Source: Cryptomeria japonica (Eukaryota; Streptophyta; Pinopsida; Cupressales; Cupressaceae). Taken from it: a DNA stretch of 64,000 bases. The notes below the pieces were generated by a model. It did no database searches. It was not told where the DNA came from and saw nothing but the letters and a program-made list of their open reading frames with translations. A program made the translations under genes and the position numbers. This document shows positions 1 through 11,461 of this stretch, piece after piece (within the stretch, counting starts at the first letter, position 1; every line of letters begins with the position of its first letter). The stretch covers positions 1 through 64,000 of the forward strand of contig NW_026729331.1 of the NCBI RefSeq assembly GCF_030272615.1, given 5' to 3'.

Positions 1-2003
1 AACTCCCACTATCTCCTAAGGCATTTAGTTGACAGGAGTATCCTACAAATAATTTAAAATATCAAGGAATTAGGTATGAACCACCCAGTATTGTGGCTAC
101 TAAGGTCTAAATGCAAATCTCCTCTAGTGGCGCGAGCAACTCTCGATATCAATAGTCCTAAGAGTGGTGCCAAAAAAGAATCTATTGAATATCACCATCC
201 CTCTGGAGAACTCATACAACCTTACCATGTTATCCACTCATTCCATTTCCACTCCACTTATAGACTTGGATCAATAAGAATTACAAAATCCCTTACTTGT
301 TGGGGATCAAAAGTCAAGCTTTGAAAAGAAAAATCTTAAAGTAAAAAATAAAGAGAATTCCTTCATTCCAAATCAAAATCAAAGTCAAGGATAAAAATCC
401 TATGAAGAAAAAAGAACAAGAGTTGATCTCCCCTAATATGGGCCAACGTAGTTCACACATTAGTAATTCTACCTTAGTTCCTTCATCAAGGAACACAATT
501 AATGGAGAAACACATCATTTAGTCAAGGAATGTCGAAGCTACAATCATAAGGTAAATTCTGGCACATTTGAGGTGGGTGACTTAGTTATCAAAGAAAATC
601 ATAAGAATCAACAAGATAGAGAGAAAAAGGGAAATTTCGAACCAAATTGGATTGGTCCTTACGTCATCACAACATTCTATGGATCAAGTGCATATCAACT
701 CTCAACACAAGATGGAGAACCTTTGGAGGACCCTATGAATAGAATGCACCTTCACAGGTTTTACACATAGTTTTTCAGAATATCCCATTGTCAAAAATAC
801 AAAAAAATACAAAAAAATATTAAAAAATATTAAAAAAATACCAAAAAATAATAAAAATAAAAAAGATCGTTACTTGGTGAAAACTTGTCAAATAGGCACT
901 GTGTGACACAAAAAAAATAAAAAATAAAAAAAGGTAAAGACAAATAAATTCTTCCAACGATGAAAACCACTTCGATGACGTCTTGGGCAAATACCATTGT
1001 GAAAACTGGGTTATTGGTGCCATGCTTAGAGACATTGGTCCTCCCTCCTTCAGAATTCAATCTGATCCTTTCACCTTGCTCACACTCACATCCTACTACT
1101 CCCATCATGGTTGGTTATTGATCTACCTAACATTGGTTCCCTTTCATACAACTTCCCCTTCCTTTCCATTCCTCTTCTTCCACAATAAATCAAGTCCTAT
1201 TTGTAACTAGGGAAAATCCTAAGTCTAGTGATGGGTGTCGAACCTTAAGCATCACATGTTTTGAGAAGCATCATCTTTTTATCTCCTTTTTCTGTTCACG
1301 CACAGTTCACAATAAAAGAGCATTTGCATCGCCAATCCACAATAAAATTCCATTATTCTCTGCAATAAAGTATAAATTTCATAGATTCAGTCAATTTTAG
1401 ATGAGAAGCAATCAACACTAATAACTTGAGGATTCCAGTTTATGTTGGTGTCAAGTCTTGGTTTTATTTTGATTATATCTTGTATGGTGACAAGTCTTTT
1501 AGCTTTTCAAGGATGCCTCTGACTAGAGATTCTATCTCTAGGATGTCTTTGACTAGAAAGGTGAAGATGGGGTATGTTCACCTATTTTGTTGTCTGTGGA
1601 TTGTCTCTTAGTAATGCTATGTGTTGTCCAAGGATATGAGGGCATTGTGAGTCTAGTGTGAATTGGAGCATTCCTTGTTTGTGATTGTTTGATCTCCATG
1701 CAAATGGGTACAATGAATTTCTAGGTCAAGCACATATCTGGATTGTCAAAACCTATTTGCCATAATTAAGCTCAATGATGATAATAGCACAAGAAGTTCT
1801 TTTCACTTCCATATCTTCTACCTTTCATCCCCTTTTTCCACTATCCCTTCTCGAGTCTGTGTAGCCTGCTATCATATGACTAAGTATAATGACACACCAA
1901 AAAGATCTTCTTATGATATAGTTTTATTCTACATCATTACATGTTAGCACATAATACACATGCATTTAGAAATCATGATAGCATCACATCCTACATACAC
2001 TAT
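1..2003 (+). mobile_element. Tat-type Ty3/gypsy remnant, 3' part (copy A)
   Basis: This is the 3' end of an internally deleted Tat-lineage gypsy element, the duplicate of 27517-30399. It reads from degenerate coding DNA into the integrase C-terminal tail (402-770), then A-rich DNA, then three 'gtgaaaac' blocks (about 870-1025) and a run of aataaa-containing repeats (about 1293-1375). The same order follows the integrase in the fuller element at 20305-20960. The part from about 1425 to 2003 has no counterpart beside the fuller element and is probably the rest of the 3' LTR. The outer end is placed near 2003 because sequence resembling the thaumatin 3' flank (compare 13258-13395) resumes there. 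Confidence 0.8.
402..770 (+). CDS. Integrase C-terminal tail ORF of deleted Tat element (copy A)
   Basis: A 122-residue open frame. Its last ~75 residues match the C-terminus of the integrase ORF ending at 20305: it has YNHKV, FEVGDLV, FEPNWIGPY, GAYQLST, GEPLEDP and the terminal MHLHRFYT in the same order. The first ~45 residues match nothing recognisable and derive from the deletion join. No reverse transcriptase, RNase H or integrase catalytic core precedes it, so this is a relic and not a working enzyme. The frame is still open here and in copy B (28806-29174). Confidence 0.7.
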   Translation: MKKKEQELISPNMGQRSSHISNSTLVPSSRNTINGETHHLVKECRSYNHKVNSGTFEVGDLVIKENHKNQQDREKKGNFEPNWIGPYVITTFYGSSAYQLSTQDGEPLEDPMNRMHLHRFYT

Positions 2004-2729
2004 TGAATTGGGGTACTAAGGCGTTCCTGTGGTTTTATTGAATAGTGTTTTTTACAATATGTATGTACTAAGTATTTATGTTTTATTCATTTGAAATATA
2101 TTTTTTAAATTAAAGCATGTATTTTGAGAGGATGCACATATCACTTGTAGCACAATTAGATGACTCCCACAAGTAGTATGGTACTTGGCATGGACAATAA
2201 AAAGAATCTTTCTTTTATTCTTCTTTATTTCTAGCTAAGATATTAGATGCTTCTTCTCCTATTATTATCATTAATATAATTATACGATTATTCATAATTT
2301 TTCTAAAAATATAAATTAATAAAAATATTGATGGAACTATCTTGTTGAAAGAAAGTAAAATCATTTCTTTAACAAGAATACACATTCCTAATTGTACACG
2401 ATCTATATGTTTTGTCACATAAAATTCAATAGTGAAAATTGTGTCTTCTATTGGGTAAGCTTCTTACTAGAAAATTCTTACACTAGATATCATATAATTT
2501 TATTAAAAAAGTTATTCATTTATTTCTCAACCCTTCACTTTGTATAAAAGATGGAATAATCACTTAACCTTGTACAAGATAATCTACTATAGAGGAACAA
2601 ATAGTTATTGTAAAAGATGGTGTACATACACTCCAATATTTTCACAATCAATCTATAACTTTAATATATGTTTACATAGGATTTCATCATTTATATATGA
2701 CTGACAAATGTGGATTACTAGTTTAACAT
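2004..2729. other. Stretch paralogous to thaumatin-gene 3' flank (copy A)
   Basis: No gene. Positions about 2008-2140 resemble 13258-13395 (a block starting gaattggggtactaagg), and about 2215-2729 resemble 12510-12925 (a block starting agctaagatatta). These are the 3'-flanking blocks of the intact thaumatin gene, here in swapped order. I infer debris from an older tandem duplication of the thaumatin neighbourhood. The equivalent in copy B is 30400-31125. Confidence 0.6.
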
Positions 2730-3480
2730 TGTTGAACACACTGTAAGACTAAGAGGGGTGGTAAAGCAATCTAGATCAATTCTTTTCAGATCTATACAAC
2801 AATTAATCTGATACTGCAATTGCAAAACATAAAACCATAAAGCACATTTAGCACATGAACATTAGATACATGGAAAACTCTATAAGCGAAACAACATATT
2901 GAGAATCACACTCAAAATATAATAAAACTAATTAAAAGGATTTAGGCTCATTACCCAGGAACAATATGCACCTAAAGGACTTGAAATGCTAACGCACGCA
3001 AACTTAGGGAAAAATGCAAAGAGAATTAGAAAATGCAAATTCATAGCTCTGAGAACCTCATTCTTTGCGAGTGCCATATCCAGAACTAAATTGAAAGGCC
3101 ATCCATAAATTTCTAGGAACCATGTTGTTGAAGAGTAGATTCAATTCCAGCGCTAGGTGCGGGGTGTTGGAGTGAAAGATTGAGTTTGTCAAGTTTCAAC
3201 GATAAATTGATATGCATATTATTCTTTCAGATAGGAGAGATAGGGAAACTCAAGCTAGTCTTCATTAGGATTGATTCTTCTGAAAACTCCATAAAATTGA
3301 TAGCAGCAACATCTGCAACATCACGTTATAGATTGGTGTGAAGCGGGCCAGTGGTCTGTACACAATGCAATCAGACCTTCGTGGAAGGAACAGTAAATTT
3401 CCTTGAAAAAAGACTAACCCAAAATTAATTTGGCTTCTAATAGGAGGAAAAACTAATGGGCATTCCCACCATATATATAT
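2730..3480. repeat. Possible solo LTR (copy A)
   Basis: Similarity to the thaumatin 3' flank (12510-12925) stops abruptly at about 2729, where new sequence begins with TGTTG followed by a block containing 'agactaagaggggtggt'. The true Copia LTR at 45250 also begins TGTTGG and soon has 'ctctgagaggggggtg'. This suggests an LTR start, but I could not find a convincing right end, a partner LTR or a primer site. The end coordinate is a guess at the drop into the AT-rich spacer. Confidence 0.3.
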
Positions 3481-4189
3481 AGTCTATGGGCTAATAAAAA
3501 TTTCATCAATATTTAAATGGGTAATGTGAAAAAAAGGAATTCATATGCAATATCTTATTAAAATTTTGAAGTTCAAATATTTTAATTCTAATTAAACAGG
3601 TAATGTTATTCTCTTAAGATTACATAGTTCTAATCAAAAATCATTCTACATTATTCACAACAATAATATACATACATACATACATACATATTTGAAAAGA
3701 AGATATTTGTATTTGAAAAAAATACAAACGTTTTAATTTCTAATAAAACAAGTACATAGTTTATGAGTATATTGACATAAAAATAAGGGGATGGCTTTAT
3801 GTTTCCTAACAAGTCATTTGAAACAAACTTAACAAAAACAAATTTACACAACTATAGACATCACTTAAACCATAATGCTAAAATTAGACTACACATCCAT
3901 AAATACATAAAATTTAGTATTAAACGATGCATAATACAATATGTATGCAACTATGTGAGTGTGTGTTCATCTAGTTTCCATCATGCTAATTATTGCAAGG
4001 TGGGTAGGAAACTTCTACCACACCCAAGTTCTTTTCTTTGACATGTTCTTGCATCATTCCCACTAAGATTAAATGATCAATAGGTTAGTCCACAAAACTA
4101 TAGTTGAAGAATATTTCATCATAATTTCCATTTTAATGCCATGCATTTAAAAATAACATCTAATGTAAAAAGCATTTATCCATAATAAA
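3481..4189. other. AT-rich spacer
   Basis: No gene recognised. It holds a short (CATA)n tract near 3669-3690, shortened in copy B near 32069, and otherwise unremarkable AT-rich DNA shared with 31870-32577. Confidence 0.6.
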
Positions 4190-4642
4190 TGTGGGATTTT
4201 GCCAAGATCAAGAGCTCAATGAAAAGTACAAAATAGAGAGAGAAAATATTGATAGGATTAAGCTATATTCTATCAAGATGAAAATACTGATCAACTGGAT
4301 CATCAAGTTACATATAATATAGATGGGCCTTATTATAAAGGCAAGGCTAGGAGACAAGAGAGCACACAATGATGTCATGTGGCTCAGTGAGATGCAAGGG
4401 TACGTAGGGGTAGGTAGGAGAAATAGTAAAATATTCCACATGAGGTGGATCACCCACTAAAGGTGGAATTATCACTCCACAATAAGTGGATATGATAAGT
4501 AGAAACAAGATCACACCATAAAAGGTGGAAATTCTCCTACATACACACTCTCAATGTAGAAAATCTCCCTAGGTGTCTCATATGCAAACTACTATGATAT
4601 GCATGTACCTAAGTAAACTTAAGTAAAGTGTAATTATATCCA
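4190..4642 (-). repeat. 3' LTR of gag-only element (copy A)
   Basis: 453 bp beginning TGTGGG and ending attatatcca. It matches 6119-6541 along its length and is nearly the same as 32578-33030. Confidence 0.78.
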
Positions 4643-4743
4643 AGATGTATGTATGATTGCCCATAAAAATTCTACAGCGTGTGGAAAGGCTCATATGAAG
4701 AGGCCATAGACTGCAAAGATGCCATATGATGAGAATCCCCTAA

Positions 4744-5425
4744 ATCTAGAAGTCATGTCCTTGAATCATGACTTGTAATAACACAAAGAGTTTTTCCCTT
4801 TCCTTTATCTGTCCCAAAGGAGTGATTCTTTCCTTTATCCTTTTCCTTGGAAGAAGAAGCCAAAGTAGACATTCTAGAAGGTAAATTGATTTTGTTCTCC
4901 TCAAGAATATGTTTCAATTCATCAATATCATTCTTGTAACAATGTTGTTCATCATGTCCTAACTTCTTGCAATATGCACAAAAAATATTGTCCTTAGATT
5001 TCCTCTTAGGTGAGGATGTAGAATCACCTTATTGTGGAGAGGAGGATTGTGCTCCATCTTGTTGTACTTTAGACTTAGGTTGCTTTGATTCTTGCCTTTT
5101 CCTTGATTTCGTTGATTCCCTCTATTAGCCACCAATGCTTGCGACTTTGAAAATTTGAGAATCCCCATCTTGGTCAACTTAGATTGGTCAAGTATTAATA
5201 TCTTTGTGAATGCATCAAAGGGAGAAGTGTATGAGGAACTTTGAGCTAACCTCTATGTGTGAAAGCTAGATACAAAGGCTGCATACTCTGATGAAAAAAA
5301 AGTCCAACAAGTTATAAATCAATTGAGAATCCTTCTTGTCAATACCACAATCCTTTAGATTTTCTCTTAGATCATTTTCTTTTGTGACATAATCTTGGAT
5401 TGTATCAAAATCCTTAGGAAAAAAA
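4744..5425 (-). pseudogene. Decayed Copia gag (copy A), internally deleted
   Basis: Minus-strand relic of the gag seen more completely at 33141-34146. The zinc-knuckle and basic C-terminal part is recognisable around 4740-5180, while the N-terminal capsid part is missing. The reading frame is broken, and the longest piece is 4959-5177. The sequence runs directly from the middle of gag at about 5424 into the untranslated leader, at a point where copy B has about 650 bp more. It cannot encode a functional capsid protein. Confidence 0.75.
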
Positions 5426-6118
5426 CTACAAACTAATGGGATATTATGAAAGTAGATGAAAAATTATGCACTTTAAAAAATATGGCACCTAAAAAGAAGG
5501 TCGTATGACCCCAAACGAAGCCTCTGAAGTTGCAAAATTGGGGATTACACAGGTACAGTCATCAAAATTTGAAAATTCTGAAAAATATATCCATTAAAAT
5601 AAGAAACTTCCTCTACCACTGTGAAGAGCACAAAATTCTAGCCCATTTCAAAATAAAATGCACCAAAAAAGGAGCCAAAATGAGAAAGTTATAGCCATTT
5701 GAAGTTGAACTGCAAATGCAAGGGGTAGAATTTTTTTCCAAAATGTTGATGTAATGCTGACATCAAAATTTCAATGTGTTAAATTTGACAGCCGTCTTCC
5801 CATCAAAATGGTCTCCGCACCCCTTGTCCGGGTTGCACAGATGATGACATCGGCAATACGAAAGATGATGCATGGCTTGCTGACTGAGCTGTATGGAATT
5901 CGACGTGGCGTGCCTAGTTGAATAGGCGAAATTTTTTCCTTCACCAAATATGGCCGAGTTTATACTGAAAATTTATGCAAATGGTCTCTCGAACTCAACC
6001 ATGATGTCCAAATTGTTGTAGGACGCCCCCAAAAATGTAGATTCCCAAATCCAAAAATTGAAGCCTCCAAAATATCTCAAAAAGACTAATCAGTGAAGCC
6101 CTCTAGGCTCTGATAACA

Positions 6119-6541
6119 TGTGAGATTTTTTGAAGATCAAGAGATCAATGAAAAGTACAAAATATTGATAGGAATAAAATCTATCAAGATGAAAATACTG
6201 AACAACTAGATCATCAAGTTACATACAATATAGATGAGCCTTCTTACAGAGGCAAGGCTAGGAGACAACAGAGCACAATGATGTCATGTGGCTCAATGAG
6301 ATGCAAGGGTAGGTAGGATAAATAGTAAAATATTTTACATGAGGTGGATCACCCACTGAAGGTGGAATTATCACTCCACAATAAGTGGATATGATAATTA
6401 AAAACAAGATCACACCATAAAAGGTGGAAATTCTCCTATGTACACACTCCCAATGTAGCACATCTCCCTACGTGTCTCATATAAAAACTACTATGATATG
6501 CATGTACCTAAGTAAACTTAAGTAAAGTGTAATTATATCCA
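6119..6541 (-). repeat. 5' LTR of gag-only element (copy A)
   Basis: 423 bp beginning TGTGAG and ending attatatcca, adjoining the degenerate primer-binding motif at 6107-6118. About 30 bp shorter than the left LTR because of small internal gaps. Confidence 0.78.
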
Positions 6542-6649
6542 AATGAATAAATAATTACACCAACAATAAAAAAAACATAAGACATTTATCCATAGTCTCA
6601 ACCACTTTATTGTATTAATAATGCACTGAGCAAAAAGAATAAGATGTGA

Positions 6650-9600
6650 CATCCTTCCCCACTAGGAAGATACATCATCCAAAACTTATTATAAAAATAC
6701 TAAAACAATAAATATAGTAGACCAATGCAAATGTCAAAGTATCACACTAAGCAAAACAAAGTACCATAATTTAAGTTCTCAAATGAGGATAAGAACAATA
6801 TATATCCTCTATATTCTCCCATGTGTCACTATCCACAAATACTTTATCCCATTAGACCTTATATTGAATAATAATCTATTACACAACTTAACATCATTCC
6901 AATCTAGAATTTGAATGGGCTCTGCCAGCACCACTCTTGGATACCAAATCTATAAAGCATGCCAATCAAGTATATGAGTAGCATCAAGATGATGTTTCTT
7001 AAGCATAGATGCATGAAATATATTATGGATATGATTAAAGATCATTATATTAGATAAAGTCTATATGTAGCTACAGTCATTACTTCTGACACATCAAATA
7101 GACCTACAAATCTAGGTGCTAGTTTGGCTAATTTTTCCAATGATATAGAAATCTTATGAGGTTTAACCCTCAAAAAGACTTTGTTTTGAAAGTCCTATTC
7201 TTACGTGCATAGCTCTTCTATTTTTTTTCTACCTTCTTTAACCACCCCTTGGTCAATCTCATTTCATCATGCATCTCCTAAGAATATTTGAACCAATTCC
7301 AATCTTGTATTCAACTAGATATCCAAAATGATATGTGTACAATACTTTCATCCATAAAGAGCTTTAAATGGTGTCATACCAAAGATGCATGATAGGAGTT
7401 ATTATATGCAAAATCTTCCAATGGAAGATACTCCTCCAACCTAGACTATTAATCCATGAAATACATCCTAAGCAGGTCTTCGACTACTTGCTTCACTATC
7501 TTTGTTTGTCAAACTAAAATTCAATATTGTCCCAAATATTTCATTCAATATTTTCCAAAATCTAGAAATTATATGAGTATCTCATTTTGATATGATCATC
7601 TCAAGTACTCAATTCAAATGCAATATCTCTCAGAAAAACTTCTTAGCTGAAGTAAACAATCCATACTTAAAAATCCTTTGGGTGAAGTACGCTACCTTGG
7701 TCAACTTATCCACAATTACCAAAATGACATCATGTTTATTCTTTGATATAGGCAACCCTTAAATAAAATCCATGCTAATAACTTGTCATTTATATTCAAG
7801 TATGTCATGTGACTATACAAACCTACTAGGTGTACATGCTTAGTCTTGGCTTGTTTGCAGTCCAATCATCAAGCTACAAATTCAATCTCATCCTTCTCAA
7901 TTCTTGGCTAAAAATATACAGATCTCAATTTTCCTACCATCTTGGCTATTCCTAGGCACCTTGAATAAGGTGTGTTGTGGATCTCCTCTAACATCAACCT
8001 CCTCGAATCCCTAAGTTTAGAATGTACATTCTCCCTTGGTAGCTTAATAATCTATCTAACTAAAAAAAATATCTATTAAATCGATGGTCCAAGGGGTTTT
8101 TCTCTACATCTTTCTCCATCATGGAATAATCTCTTTGAAGATTATGAACCACTTTCTTGAATTAGACCTTTTAGTAATAATGGCTGCTAGATGCATTCTT
8201 CTACTAAGAGAATCTATTTCTCTATGTTTCATCTCCTTGTAGCAATCATGTTTGCACTCCAATCATCAAGCTACAAATTCAATCTCATCCCTCTCGAGTC
8301 TTGGCTAAAAATATAAAGATCTCAATTTTCCTACCATGGTGTGTTGTGGATCTCCTCTAACATCAACTTCCTCAAATTCCTAAGTTTAGAATGTACATTC
8401 TCCCTTGGTATCTTAATAATAAAATCTAACTAAAACAAATATCTATTAAATCGATGATCCAAGGGGTTTTTCTCTACATCTTTCTCCATCGTGGAATAAT
8501 CTCTTTGAAGACTACAAACCACTTTCTCAAATTATAGCTTGTAGTAATCATGGCTGCTAGATGCCTTCTTCTACTAAGAGCATCTATTTCTCTATGTTTC
8601 ATCTCCTTAATGTATTCAATCCTAAATTTATATTCAGTAAGAAACTATATCTATCTATTTTTGTGAGCATTGAGATTGGGTTGAGTAAATATATATTTAA
8701 GGCCTAGGTCGTCCATCTTCAATTCAAAAGGCTTACCCAAAATATAGTGCCTCCACATCTAAAGCACATGAATTATGGCTACTAACTCTAGGTCATGGGA
8801 TGCATAGTTCACCTTATATTATTTCAACTTCCTAGAATAATAGGCAACAACTTGCCCATTCTGCATTAGCACTCCTCCTACACCTTATCCTTATGCATTT
8901 TGTTATCACCATGAATTACCCATTTGGATTATGTACAATCAATATAGGATTTGAAATGAGCTTCTTCAAAAATTGGAAAGCTTGGTCACACTTCTCATTC
9001 CACTCAAACCTTTTCCCTTTCTATGGAGTGAAGTGATTGGTGCTACAATTTTAGAAAATCCTTATACAAACTTCTTGTAGTATCTTGCAAGTCCCATGAA
9101 GCTCTAGATTTTAGTTACATTATATGGTGTAGGCAACCCCACGATTGCTTTTATTTTCTCTAGATCAACTACAATCTCTCCCATTGAAATCATAAGGTGT
9201 AGATAATTCACCTTGTCCTTGTAGAAAGTACACTTGAATAGCTTACCAAAGATCTTATTCTCCCTTAGGAATTGTAAAACTATCCTCAATCTCTTGATGC
9301 AATGTTCAATAGAGTCATGAAATTTGTAGCATTATTTGACTCGAATGACACTAATGTGAAATCGTAGTAGCCATAATAAGTCCTAAAAGCTATCTTTTAA
9401 ATATCCTCTTCCTTAATCCTCAATTTGTGGTAGCCATATCTAAGGGACCTATCTTAGATAATATTATAGATCCTCTCATCTGATCAAAGAGATCATTAAT
9501 CCTTCATAGGGGATACCCATTCTTGACTTTTACTTTGTTCAACATCCCATAGTCAATACACAAGCACAAGGTCCCATTATTTTTCTTCACAAAAATGAGC

Positions 9601-9790
9601 AGTCCACTGCATGGAGATAGACTAGGTCTAATAATCCCTTGGTTCAAAAACTCCTGCAACTATGACTTCAATTCATACACCATAATGCATTTCACCCAAT
9701 AAACCTCTCTTGTATGATGAGGGTGGATTTTATAAAAAATGATAATGTGGTTGCTTAAACCATTAGCACGACATTGTAGTGACGGCAATT
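6650..9790 (-). mobile_element. Decayed Ty3/gypsy pol relic, chromovirus-like (copy A)
   Basis: Heavily mutated gypsy pol on the minus strand, in many frames. From right to left I can read: reverse transcriptase near 9480-9620 (a VKKNNGT..CIDYG stretch), the RT thumb and connection at 9104-9289 (RIVLQFLREN, FGKLFKCTFYKD, then DLEKIKAI and PTP), RNase H near 8700-8830 (NYASHDLEL, HYILGKPFELK, YIFTQPNLNA), integrase near 7680-7750 (DVILVIVDKLTKVAYF), and the post-integrase tail near 7080-7220 (VFLRVKPHK, LAPRFVGLF). Order and motifs fit a chromovirus-type element, but no chromodomain can be confirmed. No LTRs are seen and no frame is intact. The equivalent relic in copy B is 35700-38860. Confidence 0.78.
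7861..8600. repeat. 397-bp tandem duplication inside the gypsy relic (copy A)
   Basis: The block starting tccaatcatcaagctac at 7861 starts again at 8258, giving a 397-bp period. The second unit lacks about 30 bp. It lies between the RNase H and integrase portions. Copy B has the same duplication (starts 36922 and 37320), so it predates the segmental duplication. Confidence 0.85.
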
Positions 9791-10474
9791 GATTACTAGT
9801 AATGGTTCCCTAAAGAATCTATTTATAAAGATGTAGGATTGTTGATCAGTAATGGAGATCTAATAAGATATCAAAAATCAAGATCGAGTTGTTAAAGTGA
9901 TTATGAGGTAAATGGTGGAGGATAATTAGTATTTTTAAATGATTTTGAGGGATGGTTATAAAATGGTTACGAAATGAGTGGAGAGGAATAAAATAATTTT
10001 TTAATTCTTTTATATTTATTTTTGGTGCTTATGTGGGGACTTTTAGTCAATTTTATTTGTTGGATTTTTTGTGGATGGGACATTAAATAGGAATTGGGAC
10101 TCCAAAATTTGTGTTAAGACATAGGGAAATGGATTAGAACTTAAGGAAAATTAGGAATAATTTGTATAATAGGATGAAGACATAACAATGAATTACTTAC
10201 ATTTAGGAAATAATCAATATTAAATTAATTGATAGCTATCTATTGTGATATTTATTGTGTAATATCTTTGAAAAACATCAATAATGCATGGAAATATCTT
10301 CAAGGTTGTTTCGTTCTTATTAGATCAACAGTTTATTTTTAAAGTGACACACCCATAAAATTCTTGAAAACTAGTAATATCATGTAAATGTATTATCAAA
10401 TGACTCAAGCACAAATATTTATGTCCATAGTAACAATACACTATATAAAATGACTATAGAAAATAGAAATGTAC
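9791..10474. other. Spacer upstream of thaumatin locus (copy A)
   Basis: No gene recognised. AT-rich single-copy-looking DNA apart from its counterpart at 38861-39540 in copy B. Confidence 0.55.
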
Positions 10475-11240
10475 AAAATATTATTACTAATTATCCCTCA
10501 TCCTCCATACATTTCATTAGAAAAACATATGTCAATATAATTAACTAAATTTAACATGCATTGTCAAGCCTTTAGAAATTCGCGTAACTTTAGGATATTG
10601 AAAATCAGAGATCAGTGCTTTGAATACAAATAAATAGATTTTGATGATGCACAAAATGTCAAGCCTGAGATAACAGAAATCTAATTGTTGATGACCATTC
10701 GAATTTTAAAAGACTCGGGCTCTCATAGGATAGTCCGGTCGTGGCTTCTTTGCTTCTACCATAGCACGTGGAGTTCTCTTCTCCGTATAAACAACTAAAC
10801 TCCTCCTTCAATACTCAATGTATCCATCTATCCGAAACATACTGGAAAAAATCAGCTTTGAGCGGTCTATATTATTAAAATTAATTGTGAAATATTTTTT
10901 TTTATCAATGTTTGGAATAATATTCTGTCTCATTATCAGAATATACTGTACTGAGTCAGAATTCTTATCCATGATCTATTGTCGGAATGTAGAAAGTCAA
11001 GATTTATACTATATGTTCCAAAACGTTGATGACTCTTCGCATCTTGATTGAAAATATTTACACAGTAAAATCTAAAATCTTTCAAAGAAAAGTTTGAATG
11101 TGACCAGGGTTGCCGTAACATACATCGCTTCTCAACCTAGGATTAGGCTTCCTTGGTAACAGTTCATATTCATTCAATCCAGGCTGTATAATGCCAACAG
11201 TTTCAGATCTTGCGCTTCTTGTAGATGTTCTGGTCGCATC
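10475..11240 (+). pseudogene. Thaumatin-like promoter plus exon-1 relic upstream of the intact gene
   Basis: This block is paralogous to 22660-22771 plus 23745-24440 and to the pieces at 57795-58376 and 63455-63650. It contains a promoter-like stretch with a G-box (10765-10770) followed by ctctcttctccgtataa. About 400 bp later comes a start codon at 11191 followed by codons for MPTVSDLALLVDVLV, recognisably the signal peptide of the intact gene ([14 protein letters not shown]) but soon running into a stop after about 22 codons. The near TATA-bearing promoter of the intact gene has no equivalent just before this ATG. I read it as the 5' end of a duplicated and lost gene. An upstream transcript starting here might run into the live gene, but that is inference. 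Confidence 0.75.
10765..10770 (+). promoter_or_regulatory. G-box (CACGTG) in the upstream relic promoter
   Basis: A perfect palindromic CACGTG, the core bound by plant bZIP and bHLH factors. It is followed by ggagttctcttctcc, a block conserved at 23981 and 58111. The paralog at 58106-58111 keeps the G-box, the relic at 23978 has cacgcg, and the near promoter of the intact gene has ggaggtgg at the matching place. Confidence 0.45.
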
Positions 11241-11390
11241 TTCATATAAAACCTAGACAAATTAAAAAAAGACAAATTGGGAAAAGAAAAACTATAAAAG
11301 GACAAGAGGGCTTTCGTGTGATATACGGCTCTTAAAGTCGGGTCTTTGCTTCTTTGCTTCCTTCTTACCTTCGTAGGAGGTGGAGCTCTC

Positions 11391-11398
11391 TATATAAG
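11391..11398 (+). promoter_or_regulatory. TATA box of the thaumatin-like gene
   Basis: TATATAAG lies 71 bp upstream of the ATG at 11462, so a start about 30 bp downstream gives a 5' leader near 40 nt. It follows the conserved gtggagctctc block. The pseudogene at 63590 has a weaker ttttataaatg at the equivalent place. Confidence 0.7.
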
Positions 11399-11461
11399 TG
11401 ACATACCCCTCCTTGTATCTTCATTCAGTCTTTGCTGTATGCGATATAGATACTACTTATA

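Larger units (their letters stand above)
4190..6541 (-). mobile_element. Gag-only Copia-type LTR element (copy A)
   Basis: Two direct repeats of about 0.43-0.45 kb (4190-4642 and 6119-6541) bound an internal region reading on the minus strand. Beside the right LTR the primer-binding motif of the copy B element (complement TGGTATCAGAGC) is present with one change (near 6107-6118). The internal region holds only a decayed gag (about 4744-5425) and an approximately 0.7-kb leader; no protease, integrase or reverse transcriptase is visible. Compared with copy B the gag has lost about 650 bp. Insertion predates the segmental duplication because both copies carry it at the same place. A perfect target-site duplication is not visible. 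Confidence 0.8.

Noticed and set aside
3799-4041. 80-codon plus-strand frame in the AT-rich spacer
   Set aside because: Not conserved in the duplicate at 32195-32430 and shows no motif.
10818-11051. 77-codon open frame upstream of the thaumatin gene
   Set aside because: AT-rich, no motif, and not kept open in the paralogous regions at 24030-24300 and 58150-58370.
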